Source: Oligoflexia bacterium (lineage in GTDB: Bacteria; Bdellovibrionota; Bacteriovoracia; Bacteriovoracales; Bacteriovoracaceae). From it: 64,000 nt of DNA. The stretch covers positions 124,001 through 188,000 of the forward strand of contig JADFZW010000003.1 in assembly GCA_015232355.1 (NCBI GenBank), in the 5' to 3' direction. Under the pieces are notes generated by a model. The model searched no databases, was not told where the DNA came from, and saw only the letters and a program-made list of their open reading frames with translations. Below, one piece after another: positions 1 to 7,574 of the stretch. Position 1 is the first letter of the stretch; every line of letters begins with the position of its first letter. Position numbers and translations under genes: made by a program.

Positions 1-308
1 CCACAACTACGAGTGATTTTGAAGCAAGAATAAAGGATATGGTCAATACTGCTGGAATTAAAATGAATGCAGTTATAGTAGCAAACACCAATAGTAGTAC
101 GGTTCACAACAGATATACTCATATTTCATCAGACATTAATTTTACAAATATTTCAGTTACCGAGCTTACGAAATTTATAACCAATGTTGTAATTTATCAA
201 AAATTAAAAGTTACTGGAATTATGATTTCTAAAGATACAACCACAGAACTTTTAAAAGGAAGTATCAATATTTCTCACTATAATGAGATAAAAAAAGAGG
301 AAAGATAG
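1..308 (+). CDS. Type II secretion GspM-like protein, C-terminal part (5' end outside window)
   Basis: The reading frame is open from the left edge (frame starting at base 3), so this is the last ~102 codons of a longer gene. The segment has the alternating helix/strand look of the periplasmic ferredoxin-like domain of GspM/PilO proteins: an amphipathic helix, strands, then a second helix ending in a lysine-rich tail. It stops 11 bases before gspN, the usual neighbour of gspM in type II secretion clusters. GspM is an inner-membrane assembly-platform protein that contacts GspL. The assignment rests mainly on the neighbour, because the visible sequence is weakly conserved. A methionine at base 39 is internal, not the start. 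Confidence 0.5.
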   Translation, partial: TTTSDFEARIKDMVNTAGIKMNAVIVANTNSSTVHNRYTHISSDINFTNISVTELTKFITNVVIYQKLKVTGIMISKDTTTELLKGSINISHYNEIKKEER

Positions 309-319
309 TTTGAGGGTGT

Positions 320-1321
320 ATGAATTTGAAGGATACGAAGGATAAGGATATTAAGGACAGATTTCGTGGTGATTTGGATAAATCCAAAAAAAACGAAAGT
401 AAAGCATTCAAAGATAATGAGATCAGTGAAAGATATTATCTAGATTTAAAGTTTAAAAAAATTATTTGGATTGTGGTACCGATTATTTTTTTATTCGTTG
501 GTTTTTTTATTAATTTTCAACTTAAATCATTGTTATTGTCCAAACAGGATTTGCTGCTTAGACAAGTTCTTCCTTGTGAAATCCACTACTCAGATAGTGA
601 TATAAAAGCTTTTTTACCAGGACTCATTTTTAAAAATGTATTGTTTCCCAAGGAGTGCTTTGGTCTTCCAGGTATACTAAAGTTAGATAAAGTTAGTGCT
701 AATTTTAGTGGAATTGGAATTTATCCCTATTTTGGTTTGAAGTTTGATATAGTTGCAATTTATGGAAAGAGTGTTGTTAAATTATACTCAATTGTTTCTT
801 ACAAAAAATTGATTTTAAAATTAGAAGATACTATTCTTAATCTTGAAGATTTTATTATTAATTTTGATTCCTGGCCTAAGATATCTGGAGAGTTAGTTGC
901 AAAATCATTTATAAAAATTAAAAATAATAAAACCATTGATGAATTGCATTTGAATTTAAAGATCAAAAATTTGCAGATGCCAGGAATGAATATTACAGGA
1001 TTAGAAATTCCTCCTTTGATAATTGGCAATCTATTTTTAGAGGCACATCAGGAGTCAAATAACAGGATAAAGGTTAGTGATTTTAGTGTTGGCGATAAGA
1101 ATTCACCTATTGTTGCCAGCTTTAATGGTTTTATAGAGTTAAACAATAGTTCAATAACTAATTCTGTTCTTGATTTAAAGGGTGGAGTGAAATTTTCGGA
1201 AGGATTTTTAAAGGATTTCCCTATTTTGCCGTTATTAATGAAAAAATACACTACAAGAAACGATTTCTACCAAATTAAAGTTGAAGGGACGTTAGTTAGT
1301 CCGCTGGCCAATCCAATTTAA
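320..1321 (+). CDS. gspN: Type II secretion system protein GspN
   Basis: 333 residues. A charged cytoplasmic N-terminus of about 50 residues is followed by one membrane helix (about residues 48-68) and a periplasmic beta-rich domain. The 'LPGLIFKNV' stretch and the late block with 'SPIVASFNGFIELNNSS' and 'LDLKGGVKFSEGF' match the GspN family of delta-proteobacteria and Leptospira: a glycine-punctuated beta-sheet domain with a conserved G-D-x-x-S-P-type motif. A GAGGG ribosome site precedes the ATG. It follows the gspM-like gene closely, so it is probably the last gene of the secretion operon. The 3' end overlaps the convergent kinase-like gene by 4 bp. GspN is an accessory inner-membrane component; its exact role is poorly defined. 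Confidence 0.8.
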   Translation: MNLKDTKDKDIKDRFRGDLDKSKKNESKAFKDNEISERYYLDLKFKKIIWIVVPIIFLFVGFFINFQLKSLLLSKQDLLLRQVLPCEIHYSDSDIKAFLPGLIFKNVLFPKECFGLPGILKLDKVSANFSGIGIYPYFGLKFDIVAIYGKSVVKLYSIVSYKKLILKLEDTILNLEDFIINFDSWPKISGELVAKSFIKIKNNKTIDELHLNLKIKNLQMPGMNITGLEIPPLIIGNLFLEAHQESNNRIKVSDFSVGDKNSPIVASFNGFIELNNSSITNSVLDLKGGVKFSEGFLKDFPILPLLMKKYTTRNDFYQIKVEGTLVSPLANPI

Positions 1322-2337
1322 GTTTTGGAAAAAAAATAACTTGAACATTTTTTTGACTTCTCTATTCTTTCTAATAAATATTTCAATTCTGCCTCTGGTA
1401 GTAAATCTTTAAACTCTTTTTTTATAAAATCATTAGATAATTTATGTAATTTTAAATAATGCTTTAAGGAAGGTGGACACTCATCATCTTTTGATGGGTA
1501 ATTAAGATTTTTCTTTGAGTCTTCACATAAATCATTATAAAAAGCATATCCATGATCGATGGCCACTTCTTTCATATTACTATCTAAAAAATAATTTTTT
1601 GCATGTCTATCACAATTACCTAATAAAAAATCTAAATATCTTAATAATTTTGATTTACATTCGTAATGATAAAATGGATTTTTAACATTTAAATCATATG
1701 TCTTATTTGCAGAAACACCTTTGAAAAAAAGTTGTAATGATCCATTTACTTTTGATTTTTCACCACTTCTATTACAAATAGTAATATCGTTTTTTAAGAC
1801 TGTTGGTAAAACGATTCCTACGCCAAGTAATTTATCTAATTTGTAAGCTGCTACCTCGTTTTTATGAATTTCAACATCAAAATCTGCGGGATTAAGAACT
1901 GGTTTGAATACTGCTTTTAATCCATTTCCAATATCAAACACATAAATAATAGTGGTTATACCTTCTTCATCAGTTACTATTCTATTCCATTTTTTTAGGC
2001 CATTTTTTGAATATCTATCACATGGAGGAATTTGAAAATCATTTAAAATCCTTTCAATTTCTTCTCTAGTAAAATCATTTGGAAATAAATGAGATTTTTC
2101 TTTTGTGGTATTTGTATCATTGTCGCCACCCATATCACTACATACAGATCTAGATCCTAACTCAGATGCTGGCAGTAGTGGCCATGGTAAAATATCTTTT
2201 TCATAAAATGATTTTTTTTGTAGTTCACATTTGTCTTTTAATTTAGCAAGTTCTTCATCTGAGGCAAATATACTATTGAACAAGATGGCGCTGAATCCAT
2301 AGCAGATAAAAACTGTTAAAATTAAAATTTTTTTCAT
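1318..2337 (-). CDS. Exported FAM20/HipA-like kinase-fold protein
   Basis: 339 residues from the ATG, which has an AGGGA site 6 bases upstream; a TTG two codons earlier is less likely. A Sec signal peptide covers about residues 1-26. The rest has atypical-kinase landmarks: K145 in 'KAVFKP', E161 in 'HKNEVAAY', a catalytic-loop motif 'GNCDRHAKNY' (D243, H245, N248) and a metal-binding 'AIDHGYAF' (D261). The order and spacing match the FAM20/PI-kinase-like/HipA superfamily. FAM20 enzymes phosphorylate proteins or sugars in secretory compartments. Eight or more cysteines in the mature part suggest disulfides. A predicted exported kinase has no obvious ATP in its own periplasm, so export to a host or prey cell is possible (inference). 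It lies next to type II secretion genes. The substrate is unknown. Confidence 0.7.
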   Translation of the reverse strand: MKKILILTVFICYGFSAILFNSIFASDEELAKLKDKCELQKKSFYEKDILPWPLLPASELGSRSVCSDMGGDNDTNTTKEKSHLFPNDFTREEIERILNDFQIPPCDRYSKNGLKKWNRIVTDEEGITTIIYVFDIGNGLKAVFKPVLNPADFDVEIHKNEVAAYKLDKLLGVGIVLPTVLKNDITICNRSGEKSKVNGSLQLFFKGVSANKTYDLNVKNPFYHYECKSKLLRYLDFLLGNCDRHAKNYFLDSNMKEVAIDHGYAFYNDLCEDSKKNLNYPSKDDECPPSLKHYLKLHKLSNDFIKKEFKDLLPEAELKYLLERIEKSKKCSSYFFSKT

Positions 2338-2634
2338 AAACAATCCCTATTTAAATTTTACTAAAATACAAATTCATTTTGTAGAGAACGGAAAACCATA
2401 GTAGTTAAATTATAACAGGAATGATTAGTTTTAAGTTAATTGAAATTTTTAACAAGAAACATCTTATCTAAATAAAATGTTATTAAAAAATTTACGAAAA
2501 CCTATTTTTTTATATAGTTCTGCCTATTAGAATTAAACAAAAATTATAAAAATATTTTATTTGACTATAAAAAATTTTTATTAATGTTTTTTTATTTTTG
2601 TGTGATTAAGTGGGCATATAATTAATCATATAAT

Positions 2635-2652
2635 TAATCATACGTATGATTA
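2635..2652. promoter_or_regulatory. Perfect 18-bp palindrome in the 2338-2649 intergenic gap
   Basis: The 312-bp gap between two minus-strand genes is very AT-rich. It contains TAATCATAC followed directly by its reverse complement, ending at the stop codon of the barrel gene. Just left of it, ATATAATTAATC is repeated twice. With no spacer it is more like a protein-binding site than a terminator, and no T-run follows on the minus strand. Nothing else recognisable was seen in the gap. The promoter of the exported kinase-like gene lies elsewhere in it or further upstream. Confidence 0.3.
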
Positions 2653-3294
2653 GTGAAGTGGATATGAGAGACCGAGGTAGAGAGCACTGGAACTATTTTT
2701 TATATTCAAATTACCCTCTAAGTTTACAATAAGTTTTTCATGACCTTCTAGAGGAAGATTGCCAACTAATCCAAGCGCTAGGTGAGTACGAAAGTTATAT
2801 GCCTGAGCGTTGCTATCAAGTACTGCTCCCATAGGTAGAGCAATAAATGGATAAGCAGTCTTTCCCCAGAGAATATAGCCCTTCGATGCAGTTGGGGCCA
2901 CGCCAATTATATTTTTAGTGTTATTAAATTCAGATGCACGTTCAACAAATGGTTTAACTGATAATCGTGGCATATTTTCTAAATCTGGATAGAACTCAAT
3001 ATCTGTGGCGGCAAAGATTCTTTTGCTTTTCAGAGAGTCGGCCATACCCACTCCGCCTTCGAGAGAGATTTGATTACTAAGTTTATAGGTGTAACGAGCT
3101 TGCAGACCCATGCCACTGCCATTGGAAATAAATTGTGAGTATTCAGTGGTTAGTGTGCCTGTACGAGGAGAGAGGGGGAATGAAGAGATGCCCATTCCGT
3201 AGGCGGCGGCCTGAGATTCTTGTACTTGTATAATAGATTGTAGTGAGCAGAAAAGTGAAAGGGATATAATAAATGATTTAGTAAATAACTTCAT
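2650..3294 (-). CDS. Small outer-membrane beta-barrel-like protein
   Basis: 214 residues. A long signal peptide ends near 'ESQAAA' (about residue 30). The mature part alternates polar and hydrophobic residues with glycine/aromatic girdles and ends in a strand closing 'LYLGLSYPLH'. This is typical of 8-strand outer-membrane or surface proteins. A good AGAGGA site precedes the ATG. Nothing ties it to a known family, so the function is unknown. It is transcribed toward the palindrome at its 3' end and appears to be a single-gene unit. Confidence 0.5.
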   Translation of the reverse strand: MKLFTKSFIISLSLFCSLQSIIQVQESQAAAYGMGISSFPLSPRTGTLTTEYSQFISNGSGMGLQARYTYKLSNQISLEGGVGMADSLKSKRIFAATDIEFYPDLENMPRLSVKPFVERASEFNNTKNIIGVAPTASKGYILWGKTAYPFIALPMGAVLDSNAQAYNFRTHLALGLVGNLPLEGHEKLIVNLEGNLNIKNSSSALYLGLSYPLH

Positions 3295-3423
3295 AAAAAT
3301 TCCTCTTTTAATAAATAAGTAAAGTAAATCTAAGTCAATATAGATTTTAGAAATTGTTGAATAATTAGTCTATAGATAAATAATAGATAAACAAGAAATA
3401 AATACCAAAATGAAATATTTATA

Positions 3424-3598
3424 TACCAATTTGGTAGATGCGCTTAAATGCATTTTAATTGAAGAATTGCTGTAAGCAATTGAGATGTTTGCAATTTGTT
3501 GTTTCTAAAATGATTAAGAAGAGTTGGAATACCCTTTGCTTAATGGTGTGATGTGAATATTTTTTTATGAATTTGAATTCGATAAACATTCGATAAAC
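3424..3598. other. Gap 3295-3613: quasi-palindrome and tandem 11-mer
   Basis: The 319-bp divergent gap holds the promoters of the barrel gene (left) and the putative regulator gene (right). Two structures stand out. TACCAATTTGGTA at 3424-3436 has 6-bp arms. A perfect tandem duplication of ATTCGATAAAC lies at 3577-3587 and 3588-3598, immediately before the AAGGAAGGA ribosome site of the next gene. Both could be operator sites for the small HTH protein encoded downstream. No RNA gene or other ORF was seen. Confidence 0.3.
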
Positions 3599-3613
3599 AA
3601 AGGAAGGAACACC

Positions 3614-3946
3614 ATGGTTATGCAAAAAGAGATCTTAAAACGTTATTTTGAATTACATGATAAACCAACACTTAAATTTATTGCAGAAGATACCCGAATA
3701 CAAATCACCAGAATTTTTAGAATACTAAATGGCCATGAGATGAGAGTCTCAGAATATGAGAAATTTGAGTTAGCAATAAGAAGAAAATTACAGGAAAAGG
3801 AAAAAGATTTGCATGGGATAGATGGGAAGTTATTAGAGTTAGCTAAAGTTTGTGGAAAAGAACTCTCATCTCAGCATCTAAGAGATATAGCAAGCTTTAT
3901 GAATAGAAAATTAAAGATAAAGTTAATATTAAAACAAACAAACTAA
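3614..3946 (+). CDS. Small putative HTH DNA-binding protein
   Basis: 110 residues, basic and without a signal peptide. Residues ~15-50 ('LKFIAEDTRIQITRIFRIL' followed by 'NGHEM') resemble a lambda-repressor/XRE-type helix-turn-helix: a helix, a turn, a recognition helix ending in the typical 'ILNG' turn. The rest is charged and helical. A strong AAGGAAGGA site precedes the start. It is followed after 44 bp by another small putative regulator and probably cotranscribed. Duplicated 11-mers directly upstream could be its own binding sites (inference). Target genes are unknown. Confidence 0.45.
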   Translation: MVMQKEILKRYFELHDKPTLKFIAEDTRIQITRIFRILNGHEMRVSEYEKFELAIRRKLQEKEKDLHGIDGKLLELAKVCGKELSSQHLRDIASFMNRKLKIKLILKQTN

Positions 3947-3975
3947 CAAACTAACAAACAAAATAACAAACTAAC
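3938..3975. repeat. Period-8 repeats between two putative regulator genes
   Basis: ACAAACTAAC occurs at 3938-3947, 3946-3955 and 3966-3975, spanning the stop of one gene and most of the spacer to the next. The array carries the end of the upstream reading frame, so copy-number change would alter its last residues. It ends before the GAGG ribosome site of the downstream gene. Confidence 0.6.
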
Positions 3976-3990
3976 TTAAAGAGGTATACA

Positions 3991-4557
3991 ATGGAAGAGA
4001 ATTTATTGATTGTCGAAAGGGTCATCTTAGAATCGTTAACTAGAAGAAGTAAAGATATTGTTGAATTGGTTATTGATACAGGTCTTAGTAGAGTATTATT
4101 AGAAAAGATATTGGATAAGTTTTGCTTAAATGGTTTAATAACAAAAAATGAGTATAATGTTTTTGAATTAAATAATAAAAGAGCATCTAAAATGTTAGCT
4201 CACTACAATTCAACTCTTAACAAGAGAGAGGAAATAAAAGAGTTACTTAGTGTTTTTGTTGATTCAGTTGTACATGAAAATGGAAATGAAAATGCGAGAG
4301 ACATTAAGAATATGCAGCAACAGCACCAGCGATCAGAGTATGCATTTGCAGAGATGAAGATCAAAAAGTTATGGATGACTCCGGAAGAGAATTTTTATTA
4401 TCAAACGATGTTAAATAAGATAGATCTTTTTTTTAAGGAAGTATCTTTGAAACAACAAAGCAGATCAGAACAAGCTAAAATTTCTGAACAACAAGTGATA
4501 TTCTTCGGTCATTCACACTACGATAATTTAATCCATACATTTTTAAAAAATGCCTGA
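3991..4557 (+). CDS. Putative winged-helix-type regulator
   Basis: 188 residues, soluble. The N-terminal ~65 residues ('RRSKDIVELVIDTGLSRVL' then 'LEKILDKFCLNGLI') follow the pattern of a winged helix-turn-helix: helix, helix-turn, recognition helix, then a short wing. The C-terminal two-thirds is helical and glutamine-rich and may mediate dimerisation. It follows the small HTH gene with a GAGG ribosome site. No family was recognised beyond the fold-like pattern, so DNA binding is an inference. Confidence 0.4.
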   Translation: MEENLLIVERVILESLTRRSKDIVELVIDTGLSRVLLEKILDKFCLNGLITKNEYNVFELNNKRASKMLAHYNSTLNKREEIKELLSVFVDSVVHENGNENARDIKNMQQQHQRSEYAFAEMKIKKLWMTPEENFYYQTMLNKIDLFFKEVSLKQQSRSEQAKISEQQVIFFGHSHYDNLIHTFLKNA

Positions 4558-4568
4558 CAACTAACTCA

Positions 4569-4613
4569 TGGACATAAATCCATAAAAGTCGTACTATTAT
4601 GGATATGGGTCCA
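4569..4613. terminator. Imperfect hairpin after the regulator pair
   Basis: Starting 12 bases after the stop codon, arms 4570-4585 and 4597-4612 pair at 13 of 16 positions around an 11-base loop. No T-run follows, only GGGAAAAAAG, so it is either a weak terminator or a regulatory structure in the 234-bp gap before the AAA+ gene. Confidence 0.35.
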
Positions 4614-4797
4614 CGGGAAAAAAGTGACACGCCACTCATGAGATCAGTTGAATCAAAAGAATTAGTTTAGTTACTAGTTATTTTTTTTCACTGTTTTTTA
4701 AACTCAAAAAATAATCAAAAGTACCGACTAGTATAATTAGAATCAATAGAAATAATAAAATTAAAGAGAAAAAAGTAGAGAAATAGAGGAGATGAAG

Positions 4798-5472
4798 ATG
4801 AAAATCTCTTTAAGTTTAAGTAAACAAAAATTAATTATATTCATCCTAACTCTAAATCTAATATTGATGTTTTTTATATCTGTCGCCTCTCTGGCAAAAG
4901 ATGAAAATAAAGAATTATTGAAAGCAGAAGATGGACTTAAAAGTTTATCACAAAAGTTAAGAGAAGATTATAGCGAGATGGATGGGTATTTAGATACACT
5001 TCTTCTCGCAGTTTTAACCGAGCAACATGTGCTGAGCTTAGGCGGTCCTGGTGGATCGAAAACTAAAACGGCCAAAGATGTTTTAGACGTGCTCAAAGGA
5101 AAATTATTTAATTTACAATTTTCCCCTAATACTAAACAAGAAAAAATCGTAGGTTCCATTAAAGGTAAAGAATTTTTAGAGTCAGGAAAGCTAGATTACG
5201 AAACTTCTCAGAGCTTACTCACTCATGACTATGCAATTCTAGACGAGATTGATAAGGCCAACACTGAAGTGTTGGCATCAGCACTCTCAGTACTTCTCGA
5301 ACGCAAAGGAATGGTTGGTGATAAGGAGATCAAGGGAAATTTAAAGACAGCTCTTATAACATCGAATATGACCTTGCATGAATTCTTAGAAAAATTTCGT
5401 AACACCAACGATGGTTCAACAGGAATGGCACTCCTCGATCGAATTTTATTTAAAGTTTTAGTAGTAAATTGA
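4798..5472 (+). CDS. Exported MoxR/RavA-type AAA+ ATPase, N-terminal part ending at in-frame TGA
   Basis: 224 residues from the ATG six bases after GAGGAG; an ATG two codons earlier is also possible. It begins with a hydrophobic segment ending 'VASLAKDE', which reads as a cleavable signal peptide or membrane anchor. Then come Walker A 'GGPGGSKT' (~82-89), Walker B 'AILDEID' (~146-152), sensor 1 'ITSNM' and an arginine finger in 'LLDRILFKV', all in MoxR order. MoxR ATPases normally act in the cytoplasm as chaperones. An export signal is odd because the periplasm lacks ATP. The frame ends at TGA 5470-5472 just where the AAA+ lid should begin, and it continues open in the same frame for another 524 codons. 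Confidence 0.7.
   Translation: MKISLSLSKQKLIIFILTLNLILMFFISVASLAKDENKELLKAEDGLKSLSQKLREDYSEMDGYLDTLLLAVLTEQHVLSLGGPGGSKTKTAKDVLDVLKGKLFNLQFSPNTKQEKIVGSIKGKEFLESGKLDYETSQSLLTHDYAILDEIDKANTEVLASALSVLLERKGMVGDKEIKGNLKTALITSNMTLHEFLEKFRNTNDGSTGMALLDRILFKVLVVN
5470..5472 (+). other. In-frame TGA splitting the AAA+ gene
   Basis: Codons before the TGA read '...KVLVVN' and codons after it 'LSSAESLFKVMNS', in the same frame. Together they look like one continuous MoxR sequence crossing from the arginine finger into the lid domain. A single substitution, rather than a frameshift, therefore separates the two halves. It may be a nonsense mutation, a sequencing error or readthrough. Confidence 0.75.
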
Positions 5473-5502
5473 TTATCATCAGCAGAGTCGCTTTTTAAAG
5501 TT

Positions 5503-7044
5503 ATGAATAGCTGTCAAAAAGAGAAGGGAAAGGATAAATCCACATGCCCGCTGCTTAAAGATCTGCAAGTGCATTTACTAAAAGATCAAATCAGTAAAAT
5601 AAAAGTTCCAGAAGAAGTTATAAAATTAAGTGCGCATCTGTGGATGCGCTTAGGTCAGGCACTTGAGAAAAAACAAAACGAGGATCAATTGATGTGCAGT
5701 GAAGATCCAAAGAGCATGCCGTTTCCCTATATGATGACTAATCAATTTACCAACAGAGGAGCAATTAGTAGTTTGATCGATGTAATGAAAGCAGCAAAAT
5801 ATTTAGAGCTGGTAAAAGGTAAAAATAGCAATGATAAAAATACGTTATTAGATTCAAGCAAAGTTTGTTTATCACCTGAAGATTTAATCCACACGCAGTC
5901 GCAAATGATAATCCAAGGGCCAGACAAATTAGATCCAGGCACACCTCAAAATCCCAACATGTGTCCCTCTGGAAAATTGCTAGAAAAAATAAAGTCTCAA
6001 TATACTCACAATCCCCGCACTCTAAAGATGATTGAAGATTTGCAGTTTGAACGTAAAACATTTGCCAGCATTTACTTAGAGATTTTAAAAATCTATCAAA
6101 ATGAATTAGTCGCTCTTGGATCTAAATCTTTAATTGATGAGATATCAAAAAAAGATGGAGATATATCTACGCTATCTGAGAAGAAAAAAGGAGAGATTAA
6201 TTTTAAAATTGCCTCAATAAGAAAAACAATTGAAGAGAAAAGAAAAAAAGAATTTAAAGAGGGTGAAGAACCATCAGGTGTTGCAGAGGTTGCACGAGAG
6301 AAAGCACTACAAGAGTTAGCGGAGCTAGAAAAGATGTTAGAGTTAAGTAAAGTTGTAAAAGAAGATACAAATAAAAAACTACAAGAACAAGCTGAAGAGG
6401 AAAAAAAGAAAAAATTAGCAAAAGAAGAGGAAGAGAAAAAAATAAAAGAAAAGATTATTGAAGTGGAAAAAAGAAGATTATACGGAGATAGAGAAGAGAA
6501 AACACTTTCAGGATATAAATTTTATCACTTTCCCGATTATCCTCCCTTCGTAAATGACGGAAAAGAAGCATGGAAAGATGAAGAGGGATTGATGTGGATG
6601 AATGGCATTGTTGAAAATAAAAATCAAGAAGATGCTGTTAAATATTGTCTGGATTTAAATCCACCTAATGTAAGAGATAGTATAAGAAAAGCACTTAATG
6701 AAAGAGAAGAAATTTTAAACGGATTGCGCGCAATCAGAATGCCTATACCAATAGGAAAAAAGACCTCTAATTCTCTCAGGAACAAAAGTCATGAATTGGC
6801 AGCAAAATTTCCTCAACCAGCTTGCCGTGCTCCCAATTTAGAAGAGTATGAACGTTTTTTAGATAAAATGAAAGATAAGAATGAAGAATATCAAGAACAA
6901 ATATTCATATTAAAAGGATATTCATTCTGGTCATCTACGTGCATTTTCGGTGCTGGCATCTTTTTCGATGGCACTCAAGGAGGTGTCTACAACTGTAATC
7001 CCTATTATCCGAAAGCATCCGTGCGATGTGTTTGTGGTCCCTAA
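5503..7044 (+). CDS. C-terminal part of the split AAA+ protein: coiled coil plus Lcl/DUF1566-like domain
   Basis: 513 residues if started at the first ATG after the TGA, which has no ribosome site. The frame is truly open from 5473, so this is best read as the rest of the upstream gene. It begins with AAA+ lid-like sequence. A cysteine-containing linker and a highly charged KE-rich coiled coil follow (~residues 225-330). It ends in a ~150-residue domain with 'GLMWMNG', 'FWSSTC' and 'ASVRCV', resembling the Lcl/DUF1566/FISUMP domain of secreted and surface proteins. That C-terminal domain supports an extracytoplasmic location for the whole chain. It is either a recent pseudogene or an intact gene with a sequence error. 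Confidence 0.6.
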   Translation: MNSCQKEKGKDKSTCPLLKDLQVHLLKDQISKIKVPEEVIKLSAHLWMRLGQALEKKQNEDQLMCSEDPKSMPFPYMMTNQFTNRGAISSLIDVMKAAKYLELVKGKNSNDKNTLLDSSKVCLSPEDLIHTQSQMIIQGPDKLDPGTPQNPNMCPSGKLLEKIKSQYTHNPRTLKMIEDLQFERKTFASIYLEILKIYQNELVALGSKSLIDEISKKDGDISTLSEKKKGEINFKIASIRKTIEEKRKKEFKEGEEPSGVAEVAREKALQELAELEKMLELSKVVKEDTNKKLQEQAEEEKKKKLAKEEEEKKIKEKIIEVEKRRLYGDREEKTLSGYKFYHFPDYPPFVNDGKEAWKDEEGLMWMNGIVENKNQEDAVKYCLDLNPPNVRDSIRKALNEREEILNGLRAIRMPIPIGKKTSNSLRNKSHELAAKFPQPACRAPNLEEYERFLDKMKDKNEEYQEQIFILKGYSFWSSTCIFGAGIFFDGTQGGVYNCNPYYPKASVRCVCGP

Positions 7045-7079
7045 GCTTAACGTGAGGAGCGAGCGACTAATTGATTAGA

Positions 7080-7454
7080 TTAGTAAAGATCAACAAAACT
7101 ATTACCAATAGAAAAATGTGAACCAGATTGAATTCCAATTTCGCTATATTTGAAGTTGATGATTGTACCATATGGAAGGTATGCTTCACAGTAGTCTGGT
7201 TTTTTACGGATAAGGATTAGTTTTGGTGGCATCATTTGAAGAATCATTATAGAAAAATCTGATTTTTGAGTGCAACCACCGCTATAAACTTGAAAATTAA
7301 TTCCATCATGATCAACGGTTAATCCAAGTAATTTTTCTTGAGTATTTTCGGCAGATGCTTGATTTGTAGAGAAGACAAATGTGATTGAAAAGATTGATAA
7401 AAAAAGAAGAAAAAGAAGAGAAGTTGAAAGTTTTTTTGCATTTGTTTGTTTCAT
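7080..7454 (-). CDS. Small secreted hypothetical protein
   Basis: 124 residues with a clear signal peptide (lysine-rich start, long hydrophobic core, 'NQASAEN' cleavage site near residue 35). The ~89-residue mature part has two cysteines that could form a disulfide and beta-strand-like alternation. AAGGAAT precedes the start. No family was recognised. It converges with the split AAA+ gene and is divergent from the dehydrogenase-like gene. Confidence 0.5.
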   Translation of the reverse strand: MKQTNAKKLSTSLLFLLFLSIFSITFVFSTNQASAENTQEKLLGLTVDHDGINFQVYSGGCTQKSDFSIMILQMMPPKLILIRKKPDYCEAYLPYGTIINFKYSEIGIQSGSHFSIGNSFVDLY

Positions 7455-7574
7455 TTGTAATTCCTTTGTTAAAATTTTTATGTTTTAATTTTTCAATAAG
7501 AAGGCAATCTAGCTGCGAAGAGGTAAAAAAACAAATTAAAAATAATAATATGCTGTTATTAGGATTTGTCGTTT

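Noticed and set aside
5470..5472. Selenocysteine at the in-frame TGA
   Set aside because: No selenocysteine-containing MoxR family is known to me, the position is not a catalytic cysteine, and no clear downstream SECIS hairpin was seen. Other genes here use TGA as a normal stop.
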